Source of the DNA: an uncultured Mollicutes bacterium
GTDB taxonomy: Bacteria; Bacillota_I; Bacilli_A; RFN20; CAG-826
Direction of reading: 5' to 3'
Length of the DNA: 64,000 nt
NCBI GenBank assembly: GCA_900539595.1
Contig: UQCQ01000003.1
Span: 82,648 to 146,647 of the forward strand
Shown here: positions 25,315 to 32,970 of the stretch, piece by piece
Numbering within the stretch: position 1 is the first letter of the stretch
How the letters are laid out: each line of letters begins with the position of its first letter
Translations under genes and position numbers: made by a program
The notes under the pieces: generated by a model
What the model was told of the DNA's origin: nothing
The model's input: only the letters and a program-made list of their open reading frames with translations
Database searches by the model: none

Positions 25315-26631
25315 TTATGAATCGTATTTCTCATCACATAAGAAGTCGATGACACCAACATGTTCGATTCCGTGCTTATCTGTGTAAGGTAAGTATAAAT
25401 CTCCTTCGACAATGATCTTTCTAAACGAGTCATCAATCTTTAGGAAGGAATTTGATTCCTGTTTCATTTTTTCCTCGTCGTAGATTCGATATGCGGATTG
25501 GACGTAGGTTTTAACGTTGCCCATCGTGGCGATGAAGTCCACTTCGTACTGTTTTCTCTCTCTTGTGCCGTCTTTGTTGGCTTCGGTGACGGGAACGACT
25601 CCGACGTTTACTGCGTATCCGCGCCGTTTAAGATCCCGATAGATTACGGACTCCATCATGTGGCCCCTATCATTTTGGCTAAAGGATAGAAGCGCGTTTC
25701 TTAGGCCACAGTCGGCAAAATAGTATTTCTTGCTGCTTGCGATGAGGTTATTGCCTCTTATGTCGAAGCGACTGGCCTCGCTAATTAGGAACGAGTCCAT
25801 GAATGCAGACATATATTTCTCGATGGTTTGTCTTGAAATGGCTTTATCTTCCTTTTGCTTAAAAAGTTCGGATATTTTGTTTATTGAAATGAGCGAGCCT
25901 TCGTTAGATGCGAGAACGGCCAAAAGTTCCTTGATGGGGGCGTTACTAGCTATCCCATTGTGCTCGAGGATGTCCTTCAGATAGGTGAGTTCGAAAAGAT
26001 TTGTTAAGTATGAAATTTTGTCTTGGCTATTTCCATAAGCGACCATTCCCGGCATCCCTCCAAAGGTCAAATATTCTTCGAAGAGCATTCTTTTGTCTTT
26101 TTGGGGAAATGCCTTCGAGTATTCGCTGAAAGAAAGCGGGGCAAGGTCGATTTGCCATCCTCTGCCTCTAAATTCGGTAAGAACGTCGGAGGATAATAAT
26201 CGGGAATTGCTCCCGGTCACGTAGATGTCCACGTTCGGATAATTCGAAAGCAGTCCATTGAGAACCTGATAGAAATTGATTTGGGGAATGGAACCATCGC
26301 TGGTTTTATATCCTTCAAATGCTGGGTTTTCAATGCTCTCGCAGAACTGTATTTCGTCTATGAAAAGGTAGAATTCATCGCTTTTATTTATTTTGCTTTT
26401 GATAAACTGATCCAATTGGATTGGATTTGTAAGGCTTGAGTTTTCGCTGCTTGATAAATCAACGTGGATGATTCTATCGTTCAAAACGCCAGTGGACAGG
26501 AGATAGTCTTTGAACAAAGGGTTGAGAAGATACGATTTGCCACATCTCCTGATTCCCGTGATGACCTTGACCATGCCGTTATGCATGCTTCTTATCAGTT
26601 TGTTAAGATAAAAATCCCTTTTGATTTCCAT
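25315..26631 (-). CDS. AAA ATPase with DUF4143 domain (subtype A)
   Basis: 438 residues. Walker A GIRRCGKS (26-33), Walker B FYLFIDEIQ (87-95), sensor VTGSNSRLLSSD, then GGMPGMV, a winged-helix segment, and a C-terminal DUF4143 PD-(D/E)XK-like fold with EVDFIATMGNVKTYVQSAY, in which the usual E-x-K is Q-S-A. The start is ATG 26631, behind AAAGGAGCG; 13 extra upstream codons are rejected. The same subtype is encoded at 30099. The cellular role of the family is not established. An inverted repeat and a partial second copy of it lie upstream (26662-26739). Confidence 0.88.
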   Translation of the reverse strand: MEIKRDFYLNKLIRSMHNGMVKVITGIRRCGKSYLLNPLFKDYLLSTGVLNDRIIHVDLSSSENSSLTNPIQLDQFIKSKINKSDEFYLFIDEIQFCESIENPAFEGYKTSDGSIPQINFYQVLNGLLSNYPNVDIYVTGSNSRLLSSDVLTEFRGRGWQIDLAPLSFSEYSKAFPQKDKRMLFEEYLTFGGMPGMVAYGNSQDKISYLTNLFELTYLKDILEHNGIASNAPIKELLAVLASNEGSLISINKISELFKQKEDKAISRQTIEKYMSAFMDSFLISEASRFDIRGNNLIASSKKYYFADCGLRNALLSFSQNDRGHMMESVIYRDLKRRGYAVNVGVVPVTEANKDGTRERKQYEVDFIATMGNVKTYVQSAYRIYDEEKMKQESNSFLKIDDSFRKIIVEGDLYLPYTDKHGIEHVGVIDFLCDEKYDS

Positions 26632-26661
26632 GTGATTGCCGCGCTCCTTTGTGCACATAAA

Positions 26662-26739
26662 TTGTAACATAAAGTGATAAAATCAGCAATTTTCTAGATT
26701 TTAAATTGCAAAAAGTGTGAAAAATCACATTTATTGCAA
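26662..26739. promoter_or_regulatory. Repeated palindromic motif upstream of the ATPase gene at 25315
   Basis: 26708-26737 is an inverted repeat with 13-bp arms (11 matches) around AAAA, framed by TTGCAA at both ends. 26662-26685 is a degenerate partial copy sharing TTGyAA, AAAGTG and AAAATCA. The pair lies 31-108 bases before the start codon. Confidence 0.5.
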
Positions 26740-26875
26740 CATGAAGAGTTTAGATTATGACCTTAAAGGTGGAGATAGTTGCGTAGTTATTTGTCGCCAA
26801 AAACGTTGCAGTGCTGTCCTAAATAGGATTCTTCACTGTTTCGTCTTGTCGAACATAGTCGACAAAAGTGAGGCT

Positions 26876-27192
26876 GGGAAATACGAATTTCTAATCTAGA
26901 GCCGAAAGCCTATGATTTTGGAACGTCTACCATCATGGTAACCATACCCTTTGATCGGAACGGGTTTACAGAAGTTGTCCCTGCAAATGCGCCTGTAAAG
27001 AAAACGGATGAAGAAAAGATTGTGAAGGCATTGAAACTAAATAGGCATTTAATCATGGATGATATGGTTATCATCATTATGAAAACGAGGAAGACCGTGA
27101 TGGGGCTCCTTAAGAAAGGTGAAAAAAGCATTCGAGTGTTCCGATAAAATGGGGCACTGGGAAATTAAAAATAGATTCTCCCGCTTGTTATA
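26876..27192 (+). pseudogene. 3' remnant of an AlbA_2/Schlafen-type ATP-binding regulator
   Basis: The frame reads YDFGTSTIMVTIPFDRNGF, then a winged helix (LNRHLIMDDMVIIIMKTRKTVM). It is continued in the next frame by SDKMGHWEI, the usual closing text of these proteins (GSDKxGxWEI). The frameshift lies near 27135 and an in-frame stop cuts the 5' side near 26875, so the AlbA_2 domain is gone. The rest of 26632-27230 holds only the palindromes listed separately. Confidence 0.65.
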
Positions 27193-27194
27193 AT
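27189..27194 (+). promoter_or_regulatory. Extended -10 promoter of the XRE gene
   Basis: TGTTATAAT: a perfect TATAAT with TG one base upstream; the -35 region is poor. It lies 37 bases before the start codon. Confidence 0.6.
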
Positions 27195-27230
27195 GCATAG
27201 GGAAAAACGTATTAACGTAGGAGACAAGGG

Positions 27231-27623
27231 ATGGAAACATTAGAAGAATTTATGAAACGGCACCAAGCCACGGAAGAGAAATCCTCCTCCTTTGTCGATT
27301 ATCTTTATTCTTTGATGAAGAAGTACAACGTGGAGAATCCAGCGGATCTTTACCGCAAAGCCAACATTTCTCGACAGCTTTGGTCTTCGATCATTTCCGA
27401 GAAATCCCATCCCTCCCTAAACGTTTGCTTAAAGATTGCTCTGGCAATGCAAGTCAATAACCATGAATGCAAATATTTGCTGAAGAAGGCGGGTTTTACC
27501 TTGGCTTCTTCTAGTCCCTTTGCCTTAATCATCCGTTACGCGATCGAAAACAAAATCTATGACCTTGTCGCGGTGAACCGTTTTCTCGAAGAAAATGGTT
27601 ACGCGGATTCCTTGATTGTTTGA
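27231..27623 (+). CDS. XRE-like small helix-turn-helix protein
   Basis: 130 residues. DLYRKANISRQLWSSIISEK followed by HPSLNVCLKIALAMQV is the helix-turn-helix of a large Firmicutes family with the pattern DxxIYKRANIDRxxFSKI, and LLKKAGFTLASSSPFALIIRYAIE continues that family's typical C-terminal half. AGGAGACAAGG precedes the ATG. A Rel/SpoT-type HD hydrolase gene follows 72 bases downstream with no terminator between them. Function unknown; a paired regulator is likely. Confidence 0.8.
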   Translation: METLEEFMKRHQATEEKSSSFVDYLYSLMKKYNVENPADLYRKANISRQLWSSIISEKSHPSLNVCLKIALAMQVNNHECKYLLKKAGFTLASSSPFALIIRYAIENKIYDLVAVNRFLEENGYADSLIV

Positions 27624-27695
27624 TTTTGTCCAATGCGGTTTGACCTTTCTTACCCCTTCTTGGCCTAGGATAAAACCAGGATGGGAGAAAGAAAA

Positions 27696-28352
27696 ATGAA
27701 CGAAAACTTGCGGAGCATCAAAGAGTACCTCTTAAGCGTTGGGGTAAAGGAAGAAACCATTGATGAAGGCAGAAGAAGTTCGGTGTACCTAGCCATGGAA
27801 ATCATGGAATATGCTCATCGAAATCAAAAAAGGGAAAATGGCGAAGATTACGCCAACCATCCGGGAAGGTGCTTGACGAGATATCGGGAATGGATTGGCA
27901 TTGGGACTGACGGGGATCACGCGTTGGATAAAGAGCTATTAGAACAAAACGGAATCCCTTTTGATGGCGTGCAAGAAGTGTGCTTGCTCCACGATGTGGT
28001 GGAAGACACGGAGTTTAGTCTCGATGATGTTCGGGATATCTATGTCGAATGCGGCTTTAAGTATTATTTTGACGCCTCTATCTTGGATGCCTTAAAACGA
28101 ATTACCCACGATAAGGCCATGGGGTACGAGGAATATATCGAAATTTGCCTTATGAACCCAGTGTCCGCGTTAGTAAAAATGATCGATATGGAAGACAATC
28201 TCCGGGTCTTGGATTTGATTGAATATAACGAAGAACGTTTTCGGAGGGCTCAAGGATACCTATTTTGGACGTTCGCGATTAACCATGCTTATCACTTCGT
28301 GGAGAACGGGGAGAAATACAGAAAGGAATTCCGGCAAAACTCTAACATTTAA
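27696..28352 (+). CDS. Rel/SpoT-type HD hydrolase (small alarmone hydrolase-like)
   Basis: 218 residues consisting of the HD domain only. The signature of (p)ppGpp 3'-hydrolases is intact: AHRNQKRENGEDYANHP (AHxxQxRxxGExYxxHP), LLHDVVEDTEFS (HDVVEDT, with the catalytic ED) and VKMIDMEDNLRVL (VKxxDxxxNxRxL). No synthetase, TGS or ACT domain follows. Expected activity is ppGpp or related nucleotide hydrolysis, as in MESH1/SAH proteins. GGGAG nine bases before ATG 27696 decides the start over ATG 27681. Its place after a XRE gene inside an accessory island suggests a role other than the housekeeping stringent response. Confidence 0.82.
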   Translation: MNENLRSIKEYLLSVGVKEETIDEGRRSSVYLAMEIMEYAHRNQKRENGEDYANHPGRCLTRYREWIGIGTDGDHALDKELLEQNGIPFDGVQEVCLLHDVVEDTEFSLDDVRDIYVECGFKYYFDASILDALKRITHDKAMGYEEYIEICLMNPVSALVKMIDMEDNLRVLDLIEYNEERFRRAQGYLFWTFAINHAYHFVENGEKYRKEFRQNSNI

Positions 28353-28421
28353 GTTGGTTTTTCCCATTGAATGATGGAGAGGAACGGGGAGAACGCCATG
28401 ATACAATGGGGAAAATAAAAT

Positions 28422-28477
28422 AGATACTATAATATGCAAAATAAGCAAAAATAGAATAAATAGACATTATAATGTCT
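28422..28477. promoter_or_regulatory. Promoter with two palindromic operator-like sites
   Basis: 28462-28477 AGACATTATAATGTCT is a perfect 16-bp palindrome that contains the -10 TATAAT. 28422-28437 AGATACTATAATATGC is a degenerate copy exactly 40 bp upstream, also with TATAAT. The downstream gene encodes a HipB-like repressor, so autoregulation is likely. Confidence 0.7.
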
Positions 28478-28491
28478 GATATAATAAGGAC

Positions 28492-28785
28492 ATGGACCGA
28501 TACTTAGATTTAAATGATTTGTGGGGAATCCCCTCTTTGGAGGACCAAACGCTTGCTCTAGCCAAACGGCTGCGAAGCATTCGGAAAAGCAAAGGGTGGA
28601 ATCAAACGGAATTTGCCGATCGATCCGGAATTCCTTTAGGTACATTGAAAGTATTTGAAACGAAGGGAAAAATCTCTTTGAAGCATTTGTTTCGCTATGC
28701 CATAGCCGTAGACCGAGTCGATGAACTCAATGCCCTTTTCACAAGGCATGAGCCGACTTTAGAGGAAATGAGAAATGGCAAATAA
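28492..28785 (+). CDS. HipB-like XRE repressor without a HipA partner
   Basis: 97 residues. LAKRLRSIRKSKGWNQTEFADRSGIPLGTLKVFE is a classic XRE helix-turn-helix, and the text KGKISLKHLFRYAIAVD with the EEMRN ending resembles antitoxin-type regulators normally followed directly by hipA. Here the next gene lies on the other strand, so the toxin is missing. AAGGAC precedes the ATG. The palindromes in its promoter fit autoregulation. Confidence 0.78.
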   Translation: MDRYLDLNDLWGIPSLEDQTLALAKRLRSIRKSKGWNQTEFADRSGIPLGTLKVFETKGKISLKHLFRYAIAVDRVDELNALFTRHEPTLEEMRNGK

Positions 28786-28823
28786 ACTAGAATAACTGAC
28801 GGTTTTCTATCACGACAAGATAG

Positions 28824-29204
28824 TTATTTTCTTACGGGGATTTCCCCCTCTTTTCTTCGCGAGACAGATCCTCGGATTTTACGATAGCCCGTTTCTGTGA
28901 CGTCATACACATCGAAGTAGCGCGTGTCCATGTTCGGTGGGAAAATCCTCTTATAAATTTCCTTGATTTCTTTGACGTAATCCTTGTCTTTGTCGTCGTA
29001 ATCCTTCAAATCCTCTTCCGCGAGCAGGTCGATGTGAGTGGCATCGTCCCCGGGGCTGTATTCCGTTGTGACGACGCACTGGTATTTCCCATACTTTTCG
29101 CTGAAGGATAGAACAATCATGGGATCTGCGAGGATGTTCATCGGCGCATCGTCATCGGTCGATTCCCACCTGCAGCAGACGATGTCTCCGTATTTGTATT
29201 TCAT
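28824..29204 (-). CDS. Hypothetical protein
   Basis: 126 residues from ATG 29204 (MKYKYGDIVCCRWES); an open frame continues 25 codons upstream but that part looks non-coding. The start region KYGDIVCCRW resembles the beta-barrel heads of PemK-like or DUF-type small proteins, yet no active-site pattern is clear. The tail is basic (SRRKEGEIPVRK). It could be a remnant of a toxin-type gene; I cannot assign it. Confidence 0.5.
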   Translation of the reverse strand: MKYKYGDIVCCRWESTDDDAPMNILADPMIVLSFSEKYGKYQCVVTTEYSPGDDATHIDLLAEEDLKDYDDKDKDYVKEIKEIYKRIFPPNMDTRYFDVYDVTETGYRKIRGSVSRRKEGEIPVRK

Positions 29205-29479
29205 AAAATACTTCTTTGAGTAATTCTTGGGATTCGACGGATGAACCTTGCTTAGGCTTAAGCGGGTAGTGGAAGGCAAGCGAGAGGCAACTGTCCTCTT
29301 TCATTCCGTAAGAAAGCCCCCTTTGATTTTCAACGTTATATCATGGAAAGTCGGATGAGTAAATATTCGTATCGCGTCCGTAATGGGGGACATTGTCGAT
29401 TTGAGATAGAACGGATTAAAAGGCTTTGAATATGTCTTTTAGACGTTTTTAGGACGGGTATAAAGGAACATCTTATGAA

Positions 29480-29830
29480 TCAGGAATTTCCTAGAAAATG
29501 GTGTTCCAATCTTTCTCGTAACAATCCATCGTTCTTTTTAAGAAATGGCAGAAGGTAAATGGGGTAATACCAAATCTTGCTTCCTTCGCCGGGAATGTTG
29601 GTTTCGCCGAATACAAAGGAACAAGGGATGTCTGGGGTTACTTGAAACAAATAATCGAGGGCCGTGTGGTTGTATCGAAGGCCTCCGACGGGCTTTCCGG
29701 ATTTGATTTCAATGGGAAGTACGTATCCGTTGTTTTCGACTAAAAAACCGACTTCGCCCTAAGTAGTAGAAAAAGTCGCTAAACTCCGATGCCGAAAGGA
29801 TTTGGGCAGCCATGTTTTCAAATGGATCCA
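29480..29830 (-). pseudogene. C-terminal fragment of a DUF4143 AAA ATPase
   Basis: The - strand reads FENMAAQILSASEFSDFFYYLG, then after a frame break GEVGFLVENNGYVLPIEIKSGK, the PD-(D/E)XK-like motif of DUF4143, and runs to a stop at 29480. The ATPase domain is missing entirely and a few codons between FYYLG and EVGF are lost. A further decayed member of the ATPase family in this island. The rest of 29205-30098 shows only the repeats at 29906. Confidence 0.8.
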
Positions 29831-29905
29831 ATTATTTAATGTAGAATCCAGTTTTCTTTTTAATTCCACATAATGCCCAATTCATTGGAATAATTTGGTA
29901 TCGGA

Positions 29906-29981
29906 TGGCAAAAGCTTTCCAATAAAACAACAAAAAATGGCAAAAACTTTCGGTTAAATCGCGATTTTTGGCAAAAACTTT
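29906..29981. repeat. Three-copy direct repeat TGGCAAAARCTTT
   Basis: Copies start at 29906 (TGGCAAAAGCTTT), 29938 (TGGCAAAAACTTT) and 29969 (TGGCAAAAACTTT), 32 and 31 bp apart. They lie on the 5' side of the - strand ATPase fragment at 29480, the place where the intact ATPase genes also carry repeats. Two related GTTCC...GGAAc motifs follow at 30020 and 30079. Confidence 0.6.
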
Positions 29982-30098
29982 TCAAAATGGTGCTTTTCCT
30001 ATTTCGCCGCGTCAGGGTAATAGTTCCAAAAGTGGGAATAAAACTTTAGAAATTATTCTAAAATGCGACGAAATAGTTCCGAAACTGGAACTTTTTAA

Positions 30099-31397
30099 TC
30101 AATCGATGATTTTGGACTTGTTGAGCAAGAAATCGAACAAGCCGAGGCGCAACACACCATCCTCATCATAGGATGCTCCAGAAGTGAATTTGCTGATAAT
30201 AACGCGAGTGAAGGAATCGTCGATTTTTCGGAAAGATTCTTTTTCTTGCTGAAGTTTGGCGGGATTATCGATAAGGAAAGCCGATTGAATATAGAATTTC
30301 CTTCCGTTTTTGGTTGCAACAAAGTCTACTTCTCTTGTTACCTTTGTTGGCTTCCCCTTAACGTTTTCCGTACTTGTGATGGATCCAACCTGAACCATAA
30401 ATCCACGAAGAATCAATTCGTTATAGATAACGTTTTCCATGAAGTGGGGTTCCTGGTCTTGGCCCAAAAAATAGGCGGCGGCGTTTCGAAGCCCCATGTC
30501 GTTAAAGAAATATTTGCTAGATCCGTTGATAATGGCTTTTCCTTTGAGGTCAAACCGTTGGGCATCGGATATGACAAAGGCGTCATTAAGATAGGCGATG
30601 TAGCGTCGAATGGTGGCTGGGGCAACAATCATGTGCAATTTGCTTTTAAAGGTGTTGGAGATATTGGTGGGATTGAGGACGGAACCAACGGAGGAAGCTA
30701 GATAAGCGACGAGATTCTCTAGAATAATGTCGTCGCGAAGATGATGCCGCTCCACAATATTCTTTAAATAAGTGGTGGAATAAATTTGCTTGAGATATTG
30801 CTGTTTTTTGGATTCGTCGGATTCCAAAACGCAGGCGGGCAATCCCCCGTATTTCCAGTAAAGATCCCATAACGAGAAGTCGTTGATGCTCGAATCGGTT
30901 TGTTCTCGAATTTCGGAATAGGACAATGGATACATCGGAATTTGCCAATCGCGTCCGCGAAATTCAGTTGCGATATCGCTAGAGAGCATGGGGGCATTAC
31001 TGCCCGTAACGAAGACTTCTATATTTTCCCAACCCAGAAATTCGTTCAAGGCGTCGTAAAAGGTTAAAAATTGTCCTTTAACCCAGGGGTTCTCTTTGGG
31101 CGCGACCAATTGAATTTCGTCAATGAGAAAATAGGTTGGCTTTCCGTCGGTTTTGCGCTGAGCTTTGAAAAAAGAAACAAATTCATCAAGGTCCCGATAA
31201 CGGGCGTTACTTTGTTGGTCTAATTTTAGGGGCAAGATGTGATCGTCTTGAACGCCGGAACGAAGTAACCAATCTCGAAAAATCGTAAACAGCAAGTAAG
31301 ATTTTCCCGAACGCCTTGGCCCTGTGATGACCTTGATCATTCCATTGCCGATTGAGGCGGTTAATTGATCCAAGTAACGTTTTCTGGCAAATACCAT
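30099..31397 (-). CDS. AAA ATPase with DUF4143 domain (subtype A)
   Basis: 432 residues. Walker A GPRRSGKS (26-33), Walker B YFLIDEIQ (89-96), sensor VTGSNAPMLSSD and FRGRDWQI. The C-terminal nuclease-like domain has EVDFVATKNGRKFYIQSAF, again with Q-S-A in place of E-x-K. It is a close relative of the protein at 25315 in length and motif order. ATG 31397 is chosen because AGGAGA precedes it by six bases; 12 further codons upstream lie within a palindromic repeat. Function not established. Confidence 0.88.
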   Translation of the reverse strand: MVFARKRYLDQLTASIGNGMIKVITGPRRSGKSYLLFTIFRDWLLRSGVQDDHILPLKLDQQSNARYRDLDEFVSFFKAQRKTDGKPTYFLIDEIQLVAPKENPWVKGQFLTFYDALNEFLGWENIEVFVTGSNAPMLSSDIATEFRGRDWQIPMYPLSYSEIREQTDSSINDFSLWDLYWKYGGLPACVLESDESKKQQYLKQIYSTTYLKNIVERHHLRDDIILENLVAYLASSVGSVLNPTNISNTFKSKLHMIVAPATIRRYIAYLNDAFVISDAQRFDLKGKAIINGSSKYFFNDMGLRNAAAYFLGQDQEPHFMENVIYNELILRGFMVQVGSITSTENVKGKPTKVTREVDFVATKNGRKFYIQSAFLIDNPAKLQQEKESFRKIDDSFTRVIISKFTSGASYDEDGVLRLGLFDFLLNKSKIID

Positions 31398-31411
31398 TTC
31401 AAATCTCCTAG

Positions 31412-31520
31412 GTACAAATTCGGTTAGAACCAACCAAAATTGTATATAACCATTTTAATTTCCTTAATGCTGAAAGTAACATCTAAGTACAAATTCGGTT
31501 AGAACCAACCGAAAATGTAC
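31412..31520. promoter_or_regulatory. Two-copy 32-bp palindromic motif upstream of the ATPase gene at 30099
   Basis: Copies at 31412-31445 and 31487-31520, 75 bp apart, share GTACAAATTCGGTTAGAACC and continue AACCrAAAwTGTA. Each is an inverted repeat, perfect in its inner TTCGGTT / AACCGAA arms and 11 of 13 over the full arm. The inner copy ends 15 bases before the ATG and abuts the Shine-Dalgarno. Confidence 0.65.
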
Positions 31521-31624
31521 TTAACTAAAATGTTGGCAATACATCGGATGTTTTTCTCTATATTTTCAGTTAACTTCGAAAAAGTGTGAAAATCCGACAA
31601 AATTAAGTCAAGAAAAATGCAAAA

Positions 31625-31668
31625 AATGATAGTGAAATTACACTGAACAAGTATAATGATGGTGAAAT
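31625..31668 (+). repeat. Two-copy motif AATGATRGTGAAAT ending at the ATPase start codon
   Basis: Copies at 31625-31638 and 31655-31668, 30 bp apart. The second supplies the GGTG ribosome binding site and ends at the base before ATG 31669. The first forms a small AGTG/CACT inverted repeat. Confidence 0.55.
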
Positions 31669-32964
31669 ATGGAAAGAAAAATTTTTAAAGAACTAGTTGC
31701 GTGGAAGAACCGCCCGGACCGTAAACCGCTCATTTTGCAAGGGGCAAGGCAAGTTGGAAAAACTTACATCGTGAATTATTTTGCGGGGAAGGAATATTCC
31801 AATAGCGTTTATTGCAATTTCGAAAAAGAGGAGAGCTTATCGGATTTTTTTAAGGATTTGACGCCGGCATCCATTGTAAAAAAACTATCCATTTATAAAA
31901 GGAAGGAAATCGTTCCTGGACAAACTCTTTTAATATTCGATGAGATTCAAGCTTGCCCCGCTGCGATGACCTCCCTTAAGTATTTCCAAGAAGAGGCTAA
32001 TGAATACCATATCGTTGCTTCGGGATCGTTGCTTGGCGTTTCCACGAATCGCGAGAAGATGTCATTTCCCGTGGGAAAGGTCCAATTCATGACGTTATAT
32101 CCTTTGGACTTTGAGGAATATTTGATGGCAAGAGGAGAGCACGATCTTATCGATATGATTAAAGAATGCTATCAAAACAATGTTCCCTTGGATCTCCCGT
32201 TCCACGAAAGAGCTTTGAATTATTACAAAGAATACTTGTTTGTTGGTGGGATGCCAGAAGCTGTTGAAGAATATGGAAAGAACAAGAATCCAGATTTGGT
32301 GCGCGTGATTCAACAATCGATTTTGGATGCCTATCAAAACGACATGGGGAAATACAACCGCAATTCCGAAATCCCAAAGACCAAGATCGTTTATAAAAAT
32401 ATCGCCACTCAATTGGCAAAAGAGAATAAAAAATTTCAATATAAATACATCAAACATGGTGGCAGAGCCGCGGAATTTGAAGACGCCATTGAATGGCTGT
32501 GTCTTGCGGGTGTTGCCAGCCAAAATTACCGCGTTGAACAAATCATGCTGCCGCTGAGCGCTTATTGTTCTCTAACGGATTTTAAGTTTTATATGAATGA
32601 CGTGGGATTATGCGGAGCCAGCCAGGATATTTACTACGAGGATATACTGGGGGAGAATCCATTGCTAGATTTCTTTAAAGGCGGTTTGACGGAAAATTAT
32701 GTATTCAACCAACTAAGAGATAATGGGCTAAAAACTTATTATTGGACCAGTGGGTCTCAAGCGGAAATTGACTTTATCGTTCGTCTTAACGAAGACATTG
32801 TGCCTATTGAAGTGAAGGCAAAGGACAACATTCGTTCCAGAAGCTTAAGCGTTTACATGGATCGATATCGGCCACAATACGCTATCCGAGTTTCTCAAAA
32901 GAATTTCGGATTTGAAAATGGCATTAAATCCGTGCCGCTATACGCGACTTTTTGCATCCACTAG
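31669..32964 (+). CDS. AAA ATPase with DUF4143 domain (subtype B)
   Basis: 431 residues. Walker A GARQVGKT (25-32), Walker B LLIFDEIQ (87-94), sensor VASGSLLG, VGGMPEAV, and a C-terminal PD-(D/E)XK-like site with AEIDFIV (366-372) and IEVKAKD, where the E-V-K is intact. It is the same subtype as the gene at 40270 and distinct from subtype A. No classic Shine-Dalgarno; GGTG lies in a repeat unit directly before the ATG. It converges on the metallophosphoesterase gene six bases away. Confidence 0.88.
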   Translation: MERKIFKELVAWKNRPDRKPLILQGARQVGKTYIVNYFAGKEYSNSVYCNFEKEESLSDFFKDLTPASIVKKLSIYKRKEIVPGQTLLIFDEIQACPAAMTSLKYFQEEANEYHIVASGSLLGVSTNREKMSFPVGKVQFMTLYPLDFEEYLMARGEHDLIDMIKECYQNNVPLDLPFHERALNYYKEYLFVGGMPEAVEEYGKNKNPDLVRVIQQSILDAYQNDMGKYNRNSEIPKTKIVYKNIATQLAKENKKFQYKYIKHGGRAAEFEDAIEWLCLAGVASQNYRVEQIMLPLSAYCSLTDFKFYMNDVGLCGASQDIYYEDILGENPLLDFFKGGLTENYVFNQLRDNGLKTYYWTSGSQAEIDFIVRLNEDIVPIEVKAKDNIRSRSLSVYMDRYRPQYAIRVSQKNFGFENGIKSVPLYATFCIH

Positions 32965-32970
32965 TTTGTT

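Noticed and set aside
29906..29981. Three spaced repeats as a CRISPR array
   Set aside because: Units are only 13 bp, spacing between unit starts is 31-32 bp, there are three copies, and no cas gene is near.
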